A stretch of DNA of 64,000 nt from an uncultured bacterium (GCA_937983075.1 CALKAQ010000062.1:47204-111203); one strand, 5' to 3'; counted from the stretch's first letter, positions 50,164 to 58,846 are shown. A program made the numbers and translations. Notes: generated by a model from the sequence alone, not told the origin.

Positions 50164-50200
50164 TGGGTTACCCGCCCTTCCTTACTTATCATTCACTCGA

Positions 50201-51088
50201 TCATCCGCCGTAGCGGCGTAATATGCGATCAACGGCTGGGCCATAAGATTCACCAAAGAGATTCAGATGGACTAGCAAGTAGTAAAGCTGATATAACGCT
50301 TCGCGATCTTGGTGGCCGGGGCGAACCGGAAATTCCTCGTTGTAGGCCCTGTAGAACTCCGGAGGAAAGCCGCCAAAAAGACGTGACATCGCTAGATCCA
50401 TTTCACGGTCACCATAGCAGACGGCAGGATCGATGAGAGCAGGTCCGTGACGCGTGGCAAGCCAGTTTCCCCCCCACAAATCGCCATGGAGGAGCGAAGG
50501 TTCAACTTCCGCTTCGTCGATCCATTCCGGCAATCGATCGAGGAGACGGTCTGCAAGTCGGCGCCGGTTCGATCCAAAGCGGCCTTTTTGTGCAGCAAGC
50601 TCCATTTGCGGCAGCAGTCGAGCTTCACGATAAAAATCAATCCAGCTCGGCTGCCAAGGATTGTTCTGCGGCAACATGCCGATGAAATTGTTTTCCTCGA
50701 AGCCGTAACGGTCCCGTGTCATCCGATGCAGGTGAGCGAGCCCCCGTCCAAGCTCCGCTCCCTGCTCTCTTTCGGCGCCAGCCGCCGGTTCAAGCCACTC
50801 GAGCAAAATGCCTTCGGCGTCGACGGCAAACACTTCTGGTACGCGCAGTGCCCGGGCTGTTCGCAATTCTTGCAGTCCGCGTGCTTCCGCTGCGAAGAAA
50901 TGTTTTGGCGCGTCGAGGCGAATTTTTGCCAGCCAAACTTGGCCATTTGCCGCTTCGAGTCGGAAGACTTGATTGATATCGCCGCCGGCTAGCCGAGTCC
51001 AACGCAGGTCGTCAAGCGAAGTTGCCTCTGCAGCCTCAGTGAAGAGGCGGCGCACGACCGCCGCCTCCTCCTCAAAACGGCCAATCAT
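50201..51088 (-). CDS. Fructosamine kinase family protein
   Basis: A 295-aa protein of the fructosamine-3-kinase/ketosamine kinase family, which phosphorylates glycated amines to trigger deglycation. Motifs: LAGGDINQVFRLE (N-lobe), WLAKI with the ATP-binding lysine, LGRGLAHLHRM, the catalytic LLHGDLWGGNWL near residue 195, and ALIDPAVCYGDREMDLAM with the metal-binding Asp. Length and motif order are typical. ATG start. Confidence 0.9.
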   Translation of the reverse strand: MIGRFEEEAAVVRRLFTEAAEATSLDDLRWTRLAGGDINQVFRLEAANGQVWLAKIRLDAPKHFFAAEARGLQELRTARALRVPEVFAVDAEGILLEWLEPAAGAEREQGAELGRGLAHLHRMTRDRYGFEENNFIGMLPQNNPWQPSWIDFYREARLLPQMELAAQKGRFGSNRRRLADRLLDRLPEWIDEAEVEPSLLHGDLWGGNWLATRHGPALIDPAVCYGDREMDLAMSRLFGGFPPEFYRAYNEEFPVRPGHQDREALYQLYYLLVHLNLFGESYGPAVDRILRRYGG

Positions 51089-51122
51089 TTTTTCACCTCT
51101 TTTGTCCCAGCAAAACCAACCG

Positions 51123-51260
51123 TCAATTTTGGTGTTCTACGACATGAAAGGCGTGTAGCGCTTCCTCCACAGTTTCAGCAAAGTAAACATGACGTCCACG
51201 GTTGCACTCGCGAATAAAAGCCTTCAAACTATCACCGAGAATGTCTTGAGGCGATTTCCA
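51123..51260 (-). pseudogene. Orphan C-terminal coding remnant
   Basis: Directly after the stop of the beta-rich gene the same frame continues for 45 codons with protein-like sequence (DILGDSLKAFIRECNRGRHV then VEEALHAFHVVEH) to a TGA, with no start codon or ribosome binding site. It looks like the C-terminal tail of a lost helical protein whose 5' part has been deleted. The parent family is not recognised. Confidence 0.4.
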
Positions 51261-51824
51261 TCAGAACCGCCAACCGAACGAAACACCTACATCGCCGGGT
51301 GTATCGAACCTGACACCAACATAATGCTGTGTGGACAGCATGTAATTCACGGCAAGGATTGTCATTTCAACCGGGTTGCCACAAGCCCACACGGTCCGCT
51401 CGCTTGCACCTCGAGCGAGCGATACATGCATCGCTCCGAAGTCGGCCCCCAGGCCTACTTGCCAGCGTTGATGACAGTAAATGTCAGCCACAAATCCTAA
51501 TCCCTGTTCGACGAAAAATTCAAACGCCAGCGAATCAGTCAGCGCATACGCTCCCTTGAGGTTGACATTGCCTTCAAGCGCAATTCCGGATAGATCGATG
51601 ACAACTCCACGAACGCCAGGGGTCAACGTTAAAGCGCCGAATGAAAGGCTGTAATCGAGCTGGACGGCCCCGTACGCGGAGCCGTCGATGCGGCCTCCGC
51701 TCAATTCCACTCCCCAGGCCGATGCCGCATGAACCGCACTCACCGAGGTGAATGCCAAAGCAGCGATGAGAAGAATCCCCATCGTCAAAGCGCCAATTTT
51801 TGCTTTTGCGCCATGAATGCTCAT
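51261..51824 (-). CDS. Secreted beta-rich (barrel-like) protein
   Basis: A 187-aa protein with a signal peptide (KIGALTMGILLIAALAFTSVSAVHAAS, cleavage near AxA-35). The mature part shows alternating hydrophobic/polar strands with many Gly and aromatic residues (YGAVQLDYSLSFGALTLTPG, HYVGVRFDTPGDVGVSFGWRF) and ends in Phe, the layout of small outer-membrane barrels. Two cysteines (CHQ, ACG) are present. In a monoderm Bacillota such a barrel is unexpected. It could be a wall or spore protein. ATG start with AGGGGAAATGGCGAA upstream. Confidence 0.65.
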   Translation of the reverse strand: MSIHGAKAKIGALTMGILLIAALAFTSVSAVHAASAWGVELSGGRIDGSAYGAVQLDYSLSFGALTLTPGVRGVVIDLSGIALEGNVNLKGAYALTDSLAFEFFVEQGLGFVADIYCHQRWQVGLGADFGAMHVSLARGASERTVWACGNPVEMTILAVNYMLSTQHYVGVRFDTPGDVGVSFGWRF

Positions 51825-51935
51825 TTCGCCATTTCCCCTCTTTCGTGATCAGGCACGAAACAACAGCCGATGTCCTCTCCGCTAGCCATATGTCCACCAA
51901 TCGCTTCACAAATTCGAAGATGTGTGTCCCAGAAA

Positions 51936-52664
51936 TTACCTTGGATCTTCAAAACCGAATATCTCGCCACGCAGGTATTTCTGGCGCAATTCTTCGGGAA
52001 ATTTTTCAATCGCATAACGCAACATCGTGCGCGGCATCCGACGGTAGCGAGGTCGCAAGAACGCTTCCAACACGTCTTGATCCCTTTTGCCCACTTCACG
52101 CAGCATCCAGCCCACGGCCTTGTGAATGAGATCGTGAGAATCGGCAAGCAGCATGTCTGCCAGACGCAATGTATCCTCGAATGCTCCGGCTTTGATGTAG
52201 TGAAACGTCGACAAAATCGCAATGCGGCGCTCCCAAACCGACGATGAGCGGGCGAGATCGTACAGCACTGAGCGGTCCCGATCCACGAGATGACGCCCTA
52301 CGATATGTTCCGCAGACGTATCGACCAAATCCCAGTTATTGATATAGGCGGTGTGATCCAAATAGAGTCGATAAATGGCGTCGCGCTTCGCCTCATCCTT
52401 GCTCCGATCGTATGCACGAACCAAAATCAGCAACGCCAGCAGCCGCGCTTCATGGTATGGTGAGCGTAGCAATGTCCGGCAATCAGCAAGGTCCAGTTCC
52501 TCATATTTTTTGGCCAGCCGACGCAAGACGGGAACGCGTATCCCCAAAAAGCGGTCGCCTTCCCCGTACTCGCCGGGTCCCGTCTTGAAAAAGCGCGCCG
52601 AATGCGCAGCAATTTCCTCGTTCGCGAGAGCGTGAAGTTCTCTCTCGATTTCGGTTTCGGGCAT
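51936..52664 (-). CDS. alkD: AlkD-type DNA alkylation repair protein
   Basis: A 242-aa all-helical HEAT-like repeat protein of the AlkD DNA glycosylase family, which removes bulky or cationic alkyl bases. Family segments are GPGEYGEGDRFLGIRVPVLRRLAKKY, SPYHEARLLALLILVRAYD, INNWDLVDTSAEHIVG (with the active-site Trp/Asp), ERRIAILSTFHYIKAG and HDLIHKAVGWMLREVGKRD. It ends 111 bp before the beta-rich gene and starts 19 bp after the methyltransferase gene stop. Confidence 0.92.
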   Translation of the reverse strand: MPETEIERELHALANEEIAAHSARFFKTGPGEYGEGDRFLGIRVPVLRRLAKKYEELDLADCRTLLRSPYHEARLLALLILVRAYDRSKDEAKRDAIYRLYLDHTAYINNWDLVDTSAEHIVGRHLVDRDRSVLYDLARSSSVWERRIAILSTFHYIKAGAFEDTLRLADMLLADSHDLIHKAVGWMLREVGKRDQDVLEAFLRPRYRRMPRTMLRYAIEKFPEELRQKYLRGEIFGFEDPR

Positions 52665-52683
52665 CGGGTCACCTCTGTCGAAT

Positions 52684-53304
52684 TCATTTCATACGCTCAA
52701 CGCAAGCCGCAATGGCCTCTACAGGCGGAGCGACTCGGCTGTGGAACGTCGCCGTGCGAATGTCCATGATCCGCCATCCTTGCGATTCCGCAAATCGTGA
52801 CCGCAGCTCGTCCTCAGTGACTTTCCTGGGGACGTTCTCCGCTGCAAATTCCACCGCGAACTCATGCAGATAATACCGCCCGCCCACGACCAACGCTTTG
52901 GCGAGATCTGCAACGAAAGCGTCGGTTTCCTCTTCATCGAGCAAATGAAGAAATCCTGAATCGACAATCGCCCTGAAATGCGTGCCGATGAGCGAAGGCT
53001 GCTTGGCGTCCGCAACCTCAAATCGCAGCAAATGAGCCACATCCGGGGGCAAATGTTCGCGCTTTCCCTTGGCTTCGGCGATTGCCGCCTCGACAAAATC
53101 AATCCCGATCACTTCATGCCCAAGTTTCGCCAGATAAATTGCCAGATCGCCGGAACCGCATCCGACATCCAAAATGGGCCCTTGCGGCGGAAAATCTTCC
53201 AGGAGGGCCACCATCGCCGGTTGGGGCTGGCCAATGTCCCAAGGTGCCTTTTCACGGTACACCGAGTCAAAAAAAGCATGAGGATCGGGGCCAAACCTGC
53301 CCAT
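52684..53304 (-). CDS. Class I SAM-dependent methyltransferase
   Basis: A 206-aa methyltransferase: DPHAFFDSVYREKAPWDIGQPQPAM at the N-terminus, motif I ILDVGCGSGDLAIYLAKLGHEVIGIDF, VDSGFLHLLDEEE, and LVVGGRYYLHEF. The N-terminal W(D/N)xGxxQP pattern is shared with thiopurine/tellurite-type and other small-molecule methyltransferases. It is cotranscribed with alkD. The substrate is unknown. Confidence 0.87.
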   Translation of the reverse strand: MGRFGPDPHAFFDSVYREKAPWDIGQPQPAMVALLEDFPPQGPILDVGCGSGDLAIYLAKLGHEVIGIDFVEAAIAEAKGKREHLPPDVAHLLRFEVADAKQPSLIGTHFRAIVDSGFLHLLDEEETDAFVADLAKALVVGGRYYLHEFAVEFAAENVPRKVTEDELRSRFAESQGWRIMDIRTATFHSRVAPPVEAIAACVERMK

Positions 53305-53446
53305 ACAACTTAACCTCCTTGTGCCACATCAGACGTATCCACGTCAACAAGGAAAACCATGCTGCGCGTGATTTTCTTAGACTCCGGAGTTCTCTTCATG
53401 CATCCACACTTCCTTTCACGCCGCACCACTTGCGGAAAGAAAAAGC

Positions 53447-53475
53447 AAAAGGCCGCTCATGCCAAACGAGCGGCC
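53447..53475 (-). terminator. Terminator of the FMN reductase gene
   Basis: GGCCGCTC (53451-53458) pairs with GAGCGGCC (53468-53475). Read on the minus strand it is followed by TTTTGCTTTTTC, about 25 bp after the gene stop. Confidence 0.85.
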
Positions 53476-53500
53476 CTTGGATTACACGGTTTGCAGTTGG

Positions 53501-54085
53501 TTAGACCGTGGTTAAGCTCTTTTCACGGGCTTCTTTCAGCGCTGCGGCCCACCAGGCCAATTCATCCAGCATCTTGGTGACGAGAGGCGGCAGGTAATCC
53601 AGATCTTCCAAAGCCTTGTTGCCCTGGAGGGCCTCCATGAAGTCGCCGCCTTGAATATGCACTGAAGCCGTGATCGGCGCCATCTGCATGTTGGCGACGA
53701 TCAAGCGCAGCTGTTCGATGGCACGCGCTGCTCCTACCGCACCGTAGCCCACGAAAGCAACGGGTTTTCTCACCCATTCTACGTACGCATAGTCGAGCGC
53801 GTTCTTCAGCACGGCTGGCGGTGCATGGTTGTACTCCGGCGTGATGATCACGTAGCCGTCAAATTCCGCGATCTTTTTCTGCCAACGCACGCCTTCTTCG
53901 TTTTGCGTCGGCGCAGCAATGTTGGATGCGACCTCATTGAAAAACGGCAGTTTATAGTCGCGGAGATCAAGCAGTTCAAATGTCATGTCCTCGCGTTGCT
54001 TCGCAAGCTCCATGAACCATTTGGCCGGCTTGTCGGCGAATCGTGTCTCACGGGTAGAACCCAATATCACGCCAATCTTCAGCAT
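53501..54085 (-). CDS. NADPH-dependent FMN reductase (flavodoxin-like)
   Basis: A 194-aa flavoprotein. The FMN phosphate loop reads LGSTRETRFADKPAKW. The flavin-ring segment PEYNHAPPAVLKNALDYAYVEWVRKPVAFVGYGAVGAARA is the NADPH-dependent FMN reductase (YieF/ArsH-like) signature. It likely reduces flavin or quinones under redox stress. ATG 54085 follows AAGGAG. It is divergent from an HxlR-type regulator, a pairing that usually means redox- or electrophile-responsive control. Confidence 0.9.
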   Translation of the reverse strand: MLKIGVILGSTRETRFADKPAKWFMELAKQREDMTFELLDLRDYKLPFFNEVASNIAAPTQNEEGVRWQKKIAEFDGYVIITPEYNHAPPAVLKNALDYAYVEWVRKPVAFVGYGAVGAARAIEQLRLIVANMQMAPITASVHIQGGDFMEALQGNKALEDLDYLPPLVTKMLDELAWWAAALKEAREKSLTTV

Positions 54086-54225
54086 GAGCGATTCTCCTTC
54101 TAGCTGCACTGCTTATTGCAGAGTTGTCATGTGCTATTATAGGGGTATGTTGTCCAATCCGGCTAGTACGCACATTAAGGTGTTTTAGTTTCCCCGAGGA
54201 TACTCAATCAAGTGAGGTGATCGCG

Positions 54226-54582
54226 ATGACTCCGGATCCTTCACGCTGCCAAGTCAACGCCGCACTCGAAGCGATCGTGGGAAAATGGAAAACCTCGATC
54301 CTGCTGAATCTTCTTTTTAACGGCACGATGCGCTTCAGCGAGCTCAAAGCCGCGATCCCCGGCATCACCCAAAAAATGCTGACGTCAAGCCTGCGTGAGC
54401 TCGAAATGCAAGATCTCATACAGCGGGTCGTCTACCCCCAAGTTCCCCCGAAGGTCGAATATTCGTTGACCGAACACGGACTTACATTAGTCCCTATTCT
54501 CAAACAACTGCACGATTGGGGCAGCCAACATATCAAACATTTGGAAGCCAAACAAGAAAATGAATGGGCAACCGGCTCATGA
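54226..54582 (+). CDS. HxlR-family transcriptional regulator
   Basis: A 118-aa winged-helix regulator. CQVNAALEAIVGKWKTSILLNLLFNGTMRFSELKAAIPGITQKMLTSSLRELE is the HxlR core, followed by the wing with PPKVEYSLTEHG. The N-terminal Cys in SRCQVNAALE is the conserved cysteine sensed in YodB-, CatR- and HypR-type members, so it probably responds to quinones, aldehydes or oxidants. ATG with GAGGTGATCGCG upstream. It most likely controls the divergent FMN reductase from the 140-bp shared region. Confidence 0.9.
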   Translation: MTPDPSRCQVNAALEAIVGKWKTSILLNLLFNGTMRFSELKAAIPGITQKMLTSSLRELEMQDLIQRVVYPQVPPKVEYSLTEHGLTLVPILKQLHDWGSQHIKHLEAKQENEWATGS

Positions 54583-54701
54583 CATCGCCGGAATTGCCGT
54601 AAAAGAGGGTTCTTCGCTCCGGGGTCAAATTCGAATGATGTTCTCCGAACCGTACCCGGTACAGCTCAGGAGGCAATATCCGAATAGGAGGGCCTGCTCG
54701 A

Positions 54702-55532
54702 ATGTCCGAATGGTTAATTGAGAAGGAGAGTGACAGCCTCGATATCCGTCACCGCATTCTCAACGTCGTTTACGAAGAGCAATCGGAATTTCAACACATT
54801 GCTGTTGTGGACACGGTCGATTTCGGCCGCATTCTCGTCCTCGACGGAGTGATCCAAACGACGCTGCGAGACGAGTTTATTTATCATGAAATGTTGGCTC
54901 ACGTGCCCTTGTTTACGCATCGTTCTCCGCGCCGTGTGCTTGTCATCGGCGGCGGGGACGGTGGAACGGTCCGAGAAGCTCTTAAGCATCCGGAAGTGGA
55001 AAAGGTCGATTTGGTGGAGATCGACGGGCGAGTCATCGAAGTATCGCGCAAGTATCTTCCTGAGCTAGCCTCTGCATTCGACGATCCTCGAGTGACCGTT
55101 TACGTTGAAGACGGTGCGAAGTTTGTGGCTCGATCGGCGGGTCAATACGATGCGATTCTCATTGACGCTCCCGATCCTGTAGGTCCTGCCGAGGCCATTT
55201 TCAGCGACACGTTTTATGCCGATGTGCGCAAAGCACTCCGACCCGGCGGGGTGATGTCCGCACAAACCGAGTCGCCGTTTATGCAAGGCGATTTGGTGGC
55301 CGCCATTTACCGCCGCATCGGAAGTGCATTTGAGACACAGCGTCTCTATTTGGCTCAAGTGCCGACGTATTCACTCGGACTTTGGAGCTTCACTCTGGCA
55401 ACGGTTGATCCCGAACTGCTTGATCTCCCGCCGCGTACGTCTGAGCACGTGACCACACGCTACTACACACCGGAGATCCACAAGGCAGCGTTTGCACAGC
55501 CGAAATTCGTTCAGGATCTTCTTGCGAAATGA
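54702..55532 (+). CDS. speE: Spermidine synthase (polyamine aminopropyltransferase)
   Basis: SpeE transfers an aminopropyl group from decarboxylated SAM to putrescine. The 276-aa protein has the N-terminal beta domain with QHIAVVDTVDFGRILVLDGVIQTT, then EFIYHEMLAHVPL, the dcSAM-binding VLVIGGGDGGTVREAL, VEIDGRVIEVSRKYLPE, and the catalytic DAPDPVGPAEAIFS loop. ATG lies 11 bases after AGGAGG. The speB gene that often accompanies it is not present. Confidence 0.95.
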   Translation: MSEWLIEKESDSLDIRHRILNVVYEEQSEFQHIAVVDTVDFGRILVLDGVIQTTLRDEFIYHEMLAHVPLFTHRSPRRVLVIGGGDGGTVREALKHPEVEKVDLVEIDGRVIEVSRKYLPELASAFDDPRVTVYVEDGAKFVARSAGQYDAILIDAPDPVGPAEAIFSDTFYADVRKALRPGGVMSAQTESPFMQGDLVAAIYRRIGSAFETQRLYLAQVPTYSLGLWSFTLATVDPELLDLPPRTSEHVTTRYYTPEIHKAAFAQPKFVQDLLAK

Positions 55533-55534
55533 GT

Positions 55535-55589
55535 CAAAAAAACCCTAAGCAGTTTGTCTCCGCTTCACAGTGGAGACAACTGCCAGGGT
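55535..55589 (-). terminator. Long terminator hairpin of the 55664-56179 membrane gene
   Basis: The arms GCAGTTTGTCTCC (55549-55561) and GGAGACAACTGC (55572-55583), extended by ACCCT/AGGGT, form a stem of about 18 bp with a bulge. On the minus strand a run of seven T follows. It also sits just after the speE stop on the plus strand, where no T run exists. Confidence 0.8.
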
Positions 55590-55663
55590 CCGTATGAAGA
55601 AGCATCCCGGATCGAAAGGTTTGCGGTGGAATCCCCCCAACTTGTCATATTTGTTGACGTCGC

Positions 55664-56179
55664 TTATTTCCTTATCATCGCCATGGATTCCGATTGCCGC
55701 AACGCGTAGTTTCTTCGGCTCTGTAAGAACGCCTTGACCGCAGTAAATATGACCACAGCCGAAAGCAACTGCAGAATATTGTGCTGGAGGTCTGGTGTGA
55801 CGACCCTCCCGCTGATCGCCGGCAGAATTTTCATCGTTGCATCGTAGCCATGTTCAATGAACCAGTCGGTATTCCCCTTACCGAAAAGATACGGTATGTA
55901 CCACTGCCTAAATTGAAGTGAAAGCCATACGATGGAAATAACAAGGGCCGCAAAGGTAAGCAAAGGCCGCCGCGTGAGGACCAATCCAATAAAAATGACA
56001 AACTGAGTCCACCCCGCCAAAGTACTCGGCCATAAAGGCCCCGCTTCGGCTAAATTATTTAACGGATACAAATCTACATGATTCGACACTGTAAAATAAA
56101 GCAACATCAACAACGCGCTCCCGACCGCTACCGAAGCCCAATCAAGACTTGACTTCTCAGCCAGTCCGCGCTTTTGCAT
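55664..56179 (-). CDS. Four-helix integral membrane protein, unknown function
   Basis: A 171-aa membrane protein with four hydrophobic helices (WASVAVGSALLMLLYFTV, WTQFVIFIGLVLTRRPLLTF, FAALVISIVWLSLQF, LQHNILQLLSAVVIFTAVKAFL). Its topology and loop WPSTLAGWTQFV recall DoxX-like or similar small membrane proteins, but I recognise no family with certainty. ATG 56179 has AAAGGGGAATTGGAAT upstream. A frame extending back over the rhodanese gene is not real. Confidence 0.6.
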   Translation of the reverse strand: MQKRGLAEKSSLDWASVAVGSALLMLLYFTVSNHVDLYPLNNLAEAGPLWPSTLAGWTQFVIFIGLVLTRRPLLTFAALVISIVWLSLQFRQWYIPYLFGKGNTDWFIEHGYDATMKILPAISGRVVTPDLQHNILQLLSAVVIFTAVKAFLQSRRNYALRQSESMAMIRK

Positions 56180-56231
56180 ATTCCAATTCCCCTTTCCCAT
56201 ATTCGTGAAGCGTTTCAACGTTTTCGGCCGA

Positions 56232-57119
56232 TTACGATTCCGCCCCCACAGCCACCGGATTGTCCGGATGCGAACACCATTCGCTCCAGCCGCCAACATA
56301 CAGCTTGACGCCGGACACGCCTGCACGCTCCAACGCCAGCACATTCAAGCAGCCCGTTACGCCCGATCCACAATGTACGATGACTCCCTCCTTGTTATCC
56401 ATGATCGACGCAAAACGCTGCGCGAGCGCATGGGTATCGAGCATCAAACCGTCAGGCCCTACATTGCCTTGCCAAGGTAAATTCACCGCCCCCGGGATGT
56501 GACCTGCTACCGGATCCAACGGTTCCACCTCGCCGCGGTAGCGCTCCGGCGCCCGAGAATCGATGATGATCCCTCGGCGAGCGGCCGAGGCGCTGCGCAC
56601 CTCGTCCATCGTTGCCAACATGTGTGGCTGCAAGCGCGGAACGAACGTCCGTGGCACGGGCTGAGGCACCTCAGCCGCGACCGGCTTTCCGGCCGCACGC
56701 CACGCCGTGTACCCACCGTCCAAGAGCGTTGCGCGTTGATGTCCAAGATAGCGCAGCATCCACCAGAGCCGACCGGCCATCCCGCCTTTCTGATCGTCAT
56801 AACAAACAACGGTGACCCCATCGCCAATGCCGGCTGCGCCGAACAAAGCCACCATATGCTCCACGGTCGGCAACGGATGGCGACCTCCCATGGACATGGG
56901 GTCTGCATGCGATGCAGTCGCCGGCCGCGACAAATCGCGCTCCAAGTCGAAATAAATCGCCCCCGGGATGTGATCGCGTTCATAGGCCTTTCGGCCGGCT
57001 TCGGCATCCGCCAAGTCAAATCGGCAGTCCGCAATCACGATGTCCGGTCGGCCAAGGCGCTCCGCCACCCACTCTACACTGACGATGCTGTCGAAATGAT
57101 CTGGATGAGTTTCGTTCAT
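56232..57119 (-). CDS. Two-domain sulfurtransferase (rhodanese/mercaptopyruvate type)
   Basis: A 295-aa protein of two rhodanese domains. The first (residues about 12-140) is inactive, with YDDQKGGMAGRLWW at the active-site position. The second ends in VIVHCGSGVTGCLNVLAL, whose cysteine in a CGSGVT loop is the mercaptopyruvate sulfurtransferase type. PGAVNLPWQGNV and LLDGGYTAWRAAGKP are family motifs. It transfers sulfane sulfur to cyanide or thiols. ATG 57119 lies after GGAGGA. Confidence 0.9.
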   Translation of the reverse strand: MNETHPDHFDSIVSVEWVAERLGRPDIVIADCRFDLADAEAGRKAYERDHIPGAIYFDLERDLSRPATASHADPMSMGGRHPLPTVEHMVALFGAAGIGDGVTVVCYDDQKGGMAGRLWWMLRYLGHQRATLLDGGYTAWRAAGKPVAAEVPQPVPRTFVPRLQPHMLATMDEVRSASAARRGIIIDSRAPERYRGEVEPLDPVAGHIPGAVNLPWQGNVGPDGLMLDTHALAQRFASIMDNKEGVIVHCGSGVTGCLNVLALERAGVSGVKLYVGGWSEWCSHPDNPVAVGAES

Positions 57120-57178
57120 GTCGCACACTCCTCCGTGTCAACGAATAGTACTGCAAACCGCATAGAAGTTCCTTGAAA

Positions 57179-57239
57179 AACAAACCGCGCTGCGTGAGCG
57201 GCGGTTCATATGCTCTCCCCGCCTCCCACCGCAGCGCGG
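57179..57239 (-). terminator. Terminator after gerW
   Basis: CCGCGCTGCG (57185-57194) pairs perfectly with CGCAGCGCGG (57230-57239) around a loop of about 35 nt. On the minus strand it is followed by TTTGTTTTTC. It lies 25 bp after the gerW stop. Confidence 0.75.
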
Positions 57240-57264
57240 CTCCGTGCACGTACCTTACGGCACG

Positions 57265-57612
57265 TTATGCGTCATCGTCGTCCTTGTCGAGTTTCGCCTT
57301 GATTTTGTCCACGAGATCGGGCACGGTGTCGATGAGCCTGTCGATGGCGCCTCCCGTACCCGTTTGAATAAACTTCACATCGCCGTCTTTGATGACGAGC
57401 ATGCCGGCCACCTTCATGCGAGCGCCACCGCCGCCACCCGTGCCCGAAGCCTGCTGATTCTTCTTGCCGTCGTCACCCGTCCCGGCTCCAAAACCAAAGG
57501 TCACATTCACAATGGGAATCATTTTGATCCCGTCGATCTCAATGACGTCGCCGATGACCGTTTTCGTGCTCATGCCTTCAATGACCTTGTTGATAATCAT
57601 ATCGACATTCAT
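57265..57612 (-). CDS. gerW: Spore protein GerW/YtfJ
   Basis: A 115-aa spore protein of the GerW (YtfJ) family, needed in Bacillus for germination with L-alanine. The segment GMSTKTVIGDVIEIDGIKMIPIVNVTFGFGAG is diagnostic. A Gly-rich loop follows, then VAGMLVIKDGDVKFIQTG and an acidic tail DKDDDDA. It lies 42 bp after the DUF2953 gene, as ytfI-ytfJ in Bacillus. Confidence 0.94.
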   Translation of the reverse strand: MNVDMIINKVIEGMSTKTVIGDVIEIDGIKMIPIVNVTFGFGAGTGDDGKKNQQASGTGGGGGARMKVAGMLVIKDGDVKFIQTGTGGAIDRLIDTVPDLVDKIKAKLDKDDDDA

Positions 57613-57654
57613 GCTGTCAACCTCCCATGTTCGGCTAATCTCACATGTGCGTTT

Positions 57655-58380
57655 TCAATGCACTCTGGAGAAACGGCTTTTCATACGAGACCACCAAATG
57701 CGCCGTACGCCGCGTCGCAGCAACGTGCGAATCATCACGACAACCGCCTGAACGGGATATATGCTCAGTCGTACGTGCAGCCAACCTTCGAGCCTCGCTT
57801 CGGTGAAGTCGGGGGTGAGCTTGAGCTGCGGAGGCAGCGGTCGTATCGCTTTCAGGGCTTCGCACCACCCGGTCATCGCCGGATCTGCAAATCCGTAGAC
57901 GATATCACCTTGAGCTTCGAAGCGAGGCACCCGCCAAAGCTGGGCAATGCACCACCGTATTTCGGGCAGAAGCCCCTTCACATCCGCCCACGACGTTTTC
58001 GGGCCGCTTCTCGCCTTGGCTTTGCGGTGCCGTTCCACCGCCCCCCGCCCCTTGCGCTCGCGAGCCGGCTGGCCCTTGCCGACTCCAAAGGATTTCCGCC
58101 GGCGTCCGGTACGGTCCAACCTGATCGGTATGCCAATCACCCGCAGCCGCATGGTTGGCGCCGTACCGACATCTTTGGCCCCCGTCACCCGGGCGAGGCC
58201 CAGCAGCCAAACGATGCGAAAGTGCCACGTGGTTTCTTCGAGGTTCGCTCCCGTGGTTTCGCTGACGTTTAATCCAGATGCCGAACCTACAACGCGTATC
58301 GGCGTACACAAGGCAAACAGTATGACGGCTGCGATACCGCCGATGAACCACAACAAAACCGTCAACACGTTCAAGATCAC
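57655..58380 (-). CDS. ytfI: DUF2953 (YtfI-like) membrane-anchored protein
   Basis: A protein of about 241 aa with one N-terminal membrane helix (VILNVLTVLLWFIGGIAAVILFALCTPI), then the beta-rich DUF2953 region (RLRVIGIPIRL, a basic loop with KAKARSG, and EAQGDIVYGFADPAMTGWCEALKAI... PDFTEARLEGWLHVRLSI). It is the usual partner of gerW in spore formers. GTG 58380 is chosen because a G-rich site precedes it and it follows the anti-sigma stop by one base; longer GTG options overlap that gene. Confidence 0.85.
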   Translation of the reverse strand: MILNVLTVLLWFIGGIAAVILFALCTPIRVVGSASGLNVSETTGANLEETTWHFRIVWLLGLARVTGAKDVGTAPTMRLRVIGIPIRLDRTGRRRKSFGVGKGQPARERKGRGAVERHRKAKARSGPKTSWADVKGLLPEIRWCIAQLWRVPRFEAQGDIVYGFADPAMTGWCEALKAIRPLPPQLKLTPDFTEARLEGWLHVRLSIYPVQAVVVMIRTLLRRGVRRIWWSRMKSRFSRVH

Positions 58381-58381
58381 T

Positions 58382-58810
58382 TCAACGGCGCTCACCCCCC
58401 TTGGCTTTTCCACTCCGCCGCAACAAAGCCACCGTATCGAGCAGTCGACTGCCTGCCCGTGTGATCACTCCGCCCACAAAATCAACCGGAGGCACATGCC
58501 GGGCCCACTGGACGGAGTATCCCGCCCAAGAAGGAATGAACGACCGTGTGGAACGACGCTTTGCATGCTTCTGTGCCGACTGTTCCGCTTTCCAGACAGC
58601 CATGAGAGCTTTGTTCAACTCAGCCATTTCGGCTGCCGGAACGTCCGGTGGGCGTGGGTGCTCCAAATCCCACATGAGCTGCTTATAAGCGCGGACGGTT
58701 TCCTTGCAGGCGGCGCACGTTTGCACGTGCGCATACACAATGTCTTCCTCAGGCCCTTCCAACGTGCCTTCGACCAGCATTTGCAGCAGCGAGTCGTCCA
58801 GGCATCGCAT
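58382..58810 (-). CDS. Zinc-finger (ZAS-like) anti-sigma factor
   Basis: A 142-aa protein with an N-terminal ZAS-like domain: LLQMLVEGTLEGPEEDIVYAHVQTCAACKETV, giving the HxxxCxxC zinc motif near residues 28-35. A basic linker (KHAKRRSTRSF) follows. The C-terminal part has no long enough hydrophobic helix to cross a membrane, only an amphipathic stretch (FVGGVITRAGSRLLDTVALL), so it is probably soluble or peripheral. It sits 36 bp after the ECF sigma gene, so it most likely restrains that sigma factor. Confidence 0.8.
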   Translation of the reverse strand: MRCLDDSLLQMLVEGTLEGPEEDIVYAHVQTCAACKETVRAYKQLMWDLEHPRPPDVPAAEMAELNKALMAVWKAEQSAQKHAKRRSTRSFIPSWAGYSVQWARHVPPVDFVGGVITRAGSRLLDTVALLRRSGKAKGGERR

Positions 58811-58846
58811 GCGACGTCATCCTCCTCATTCCGCAGACCTTCGCGT

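Noticed and set aside
53359..53580. Frame starting MLRVIFLDSGVLF, like the N-terminus of PIN-domain toxins
   Set aside because: Only the first dozen residues resemble PIN proteins; the rest runs through the terminator of the FMN reductase gene and antisense into it, so it is at most a trace and probably chance.
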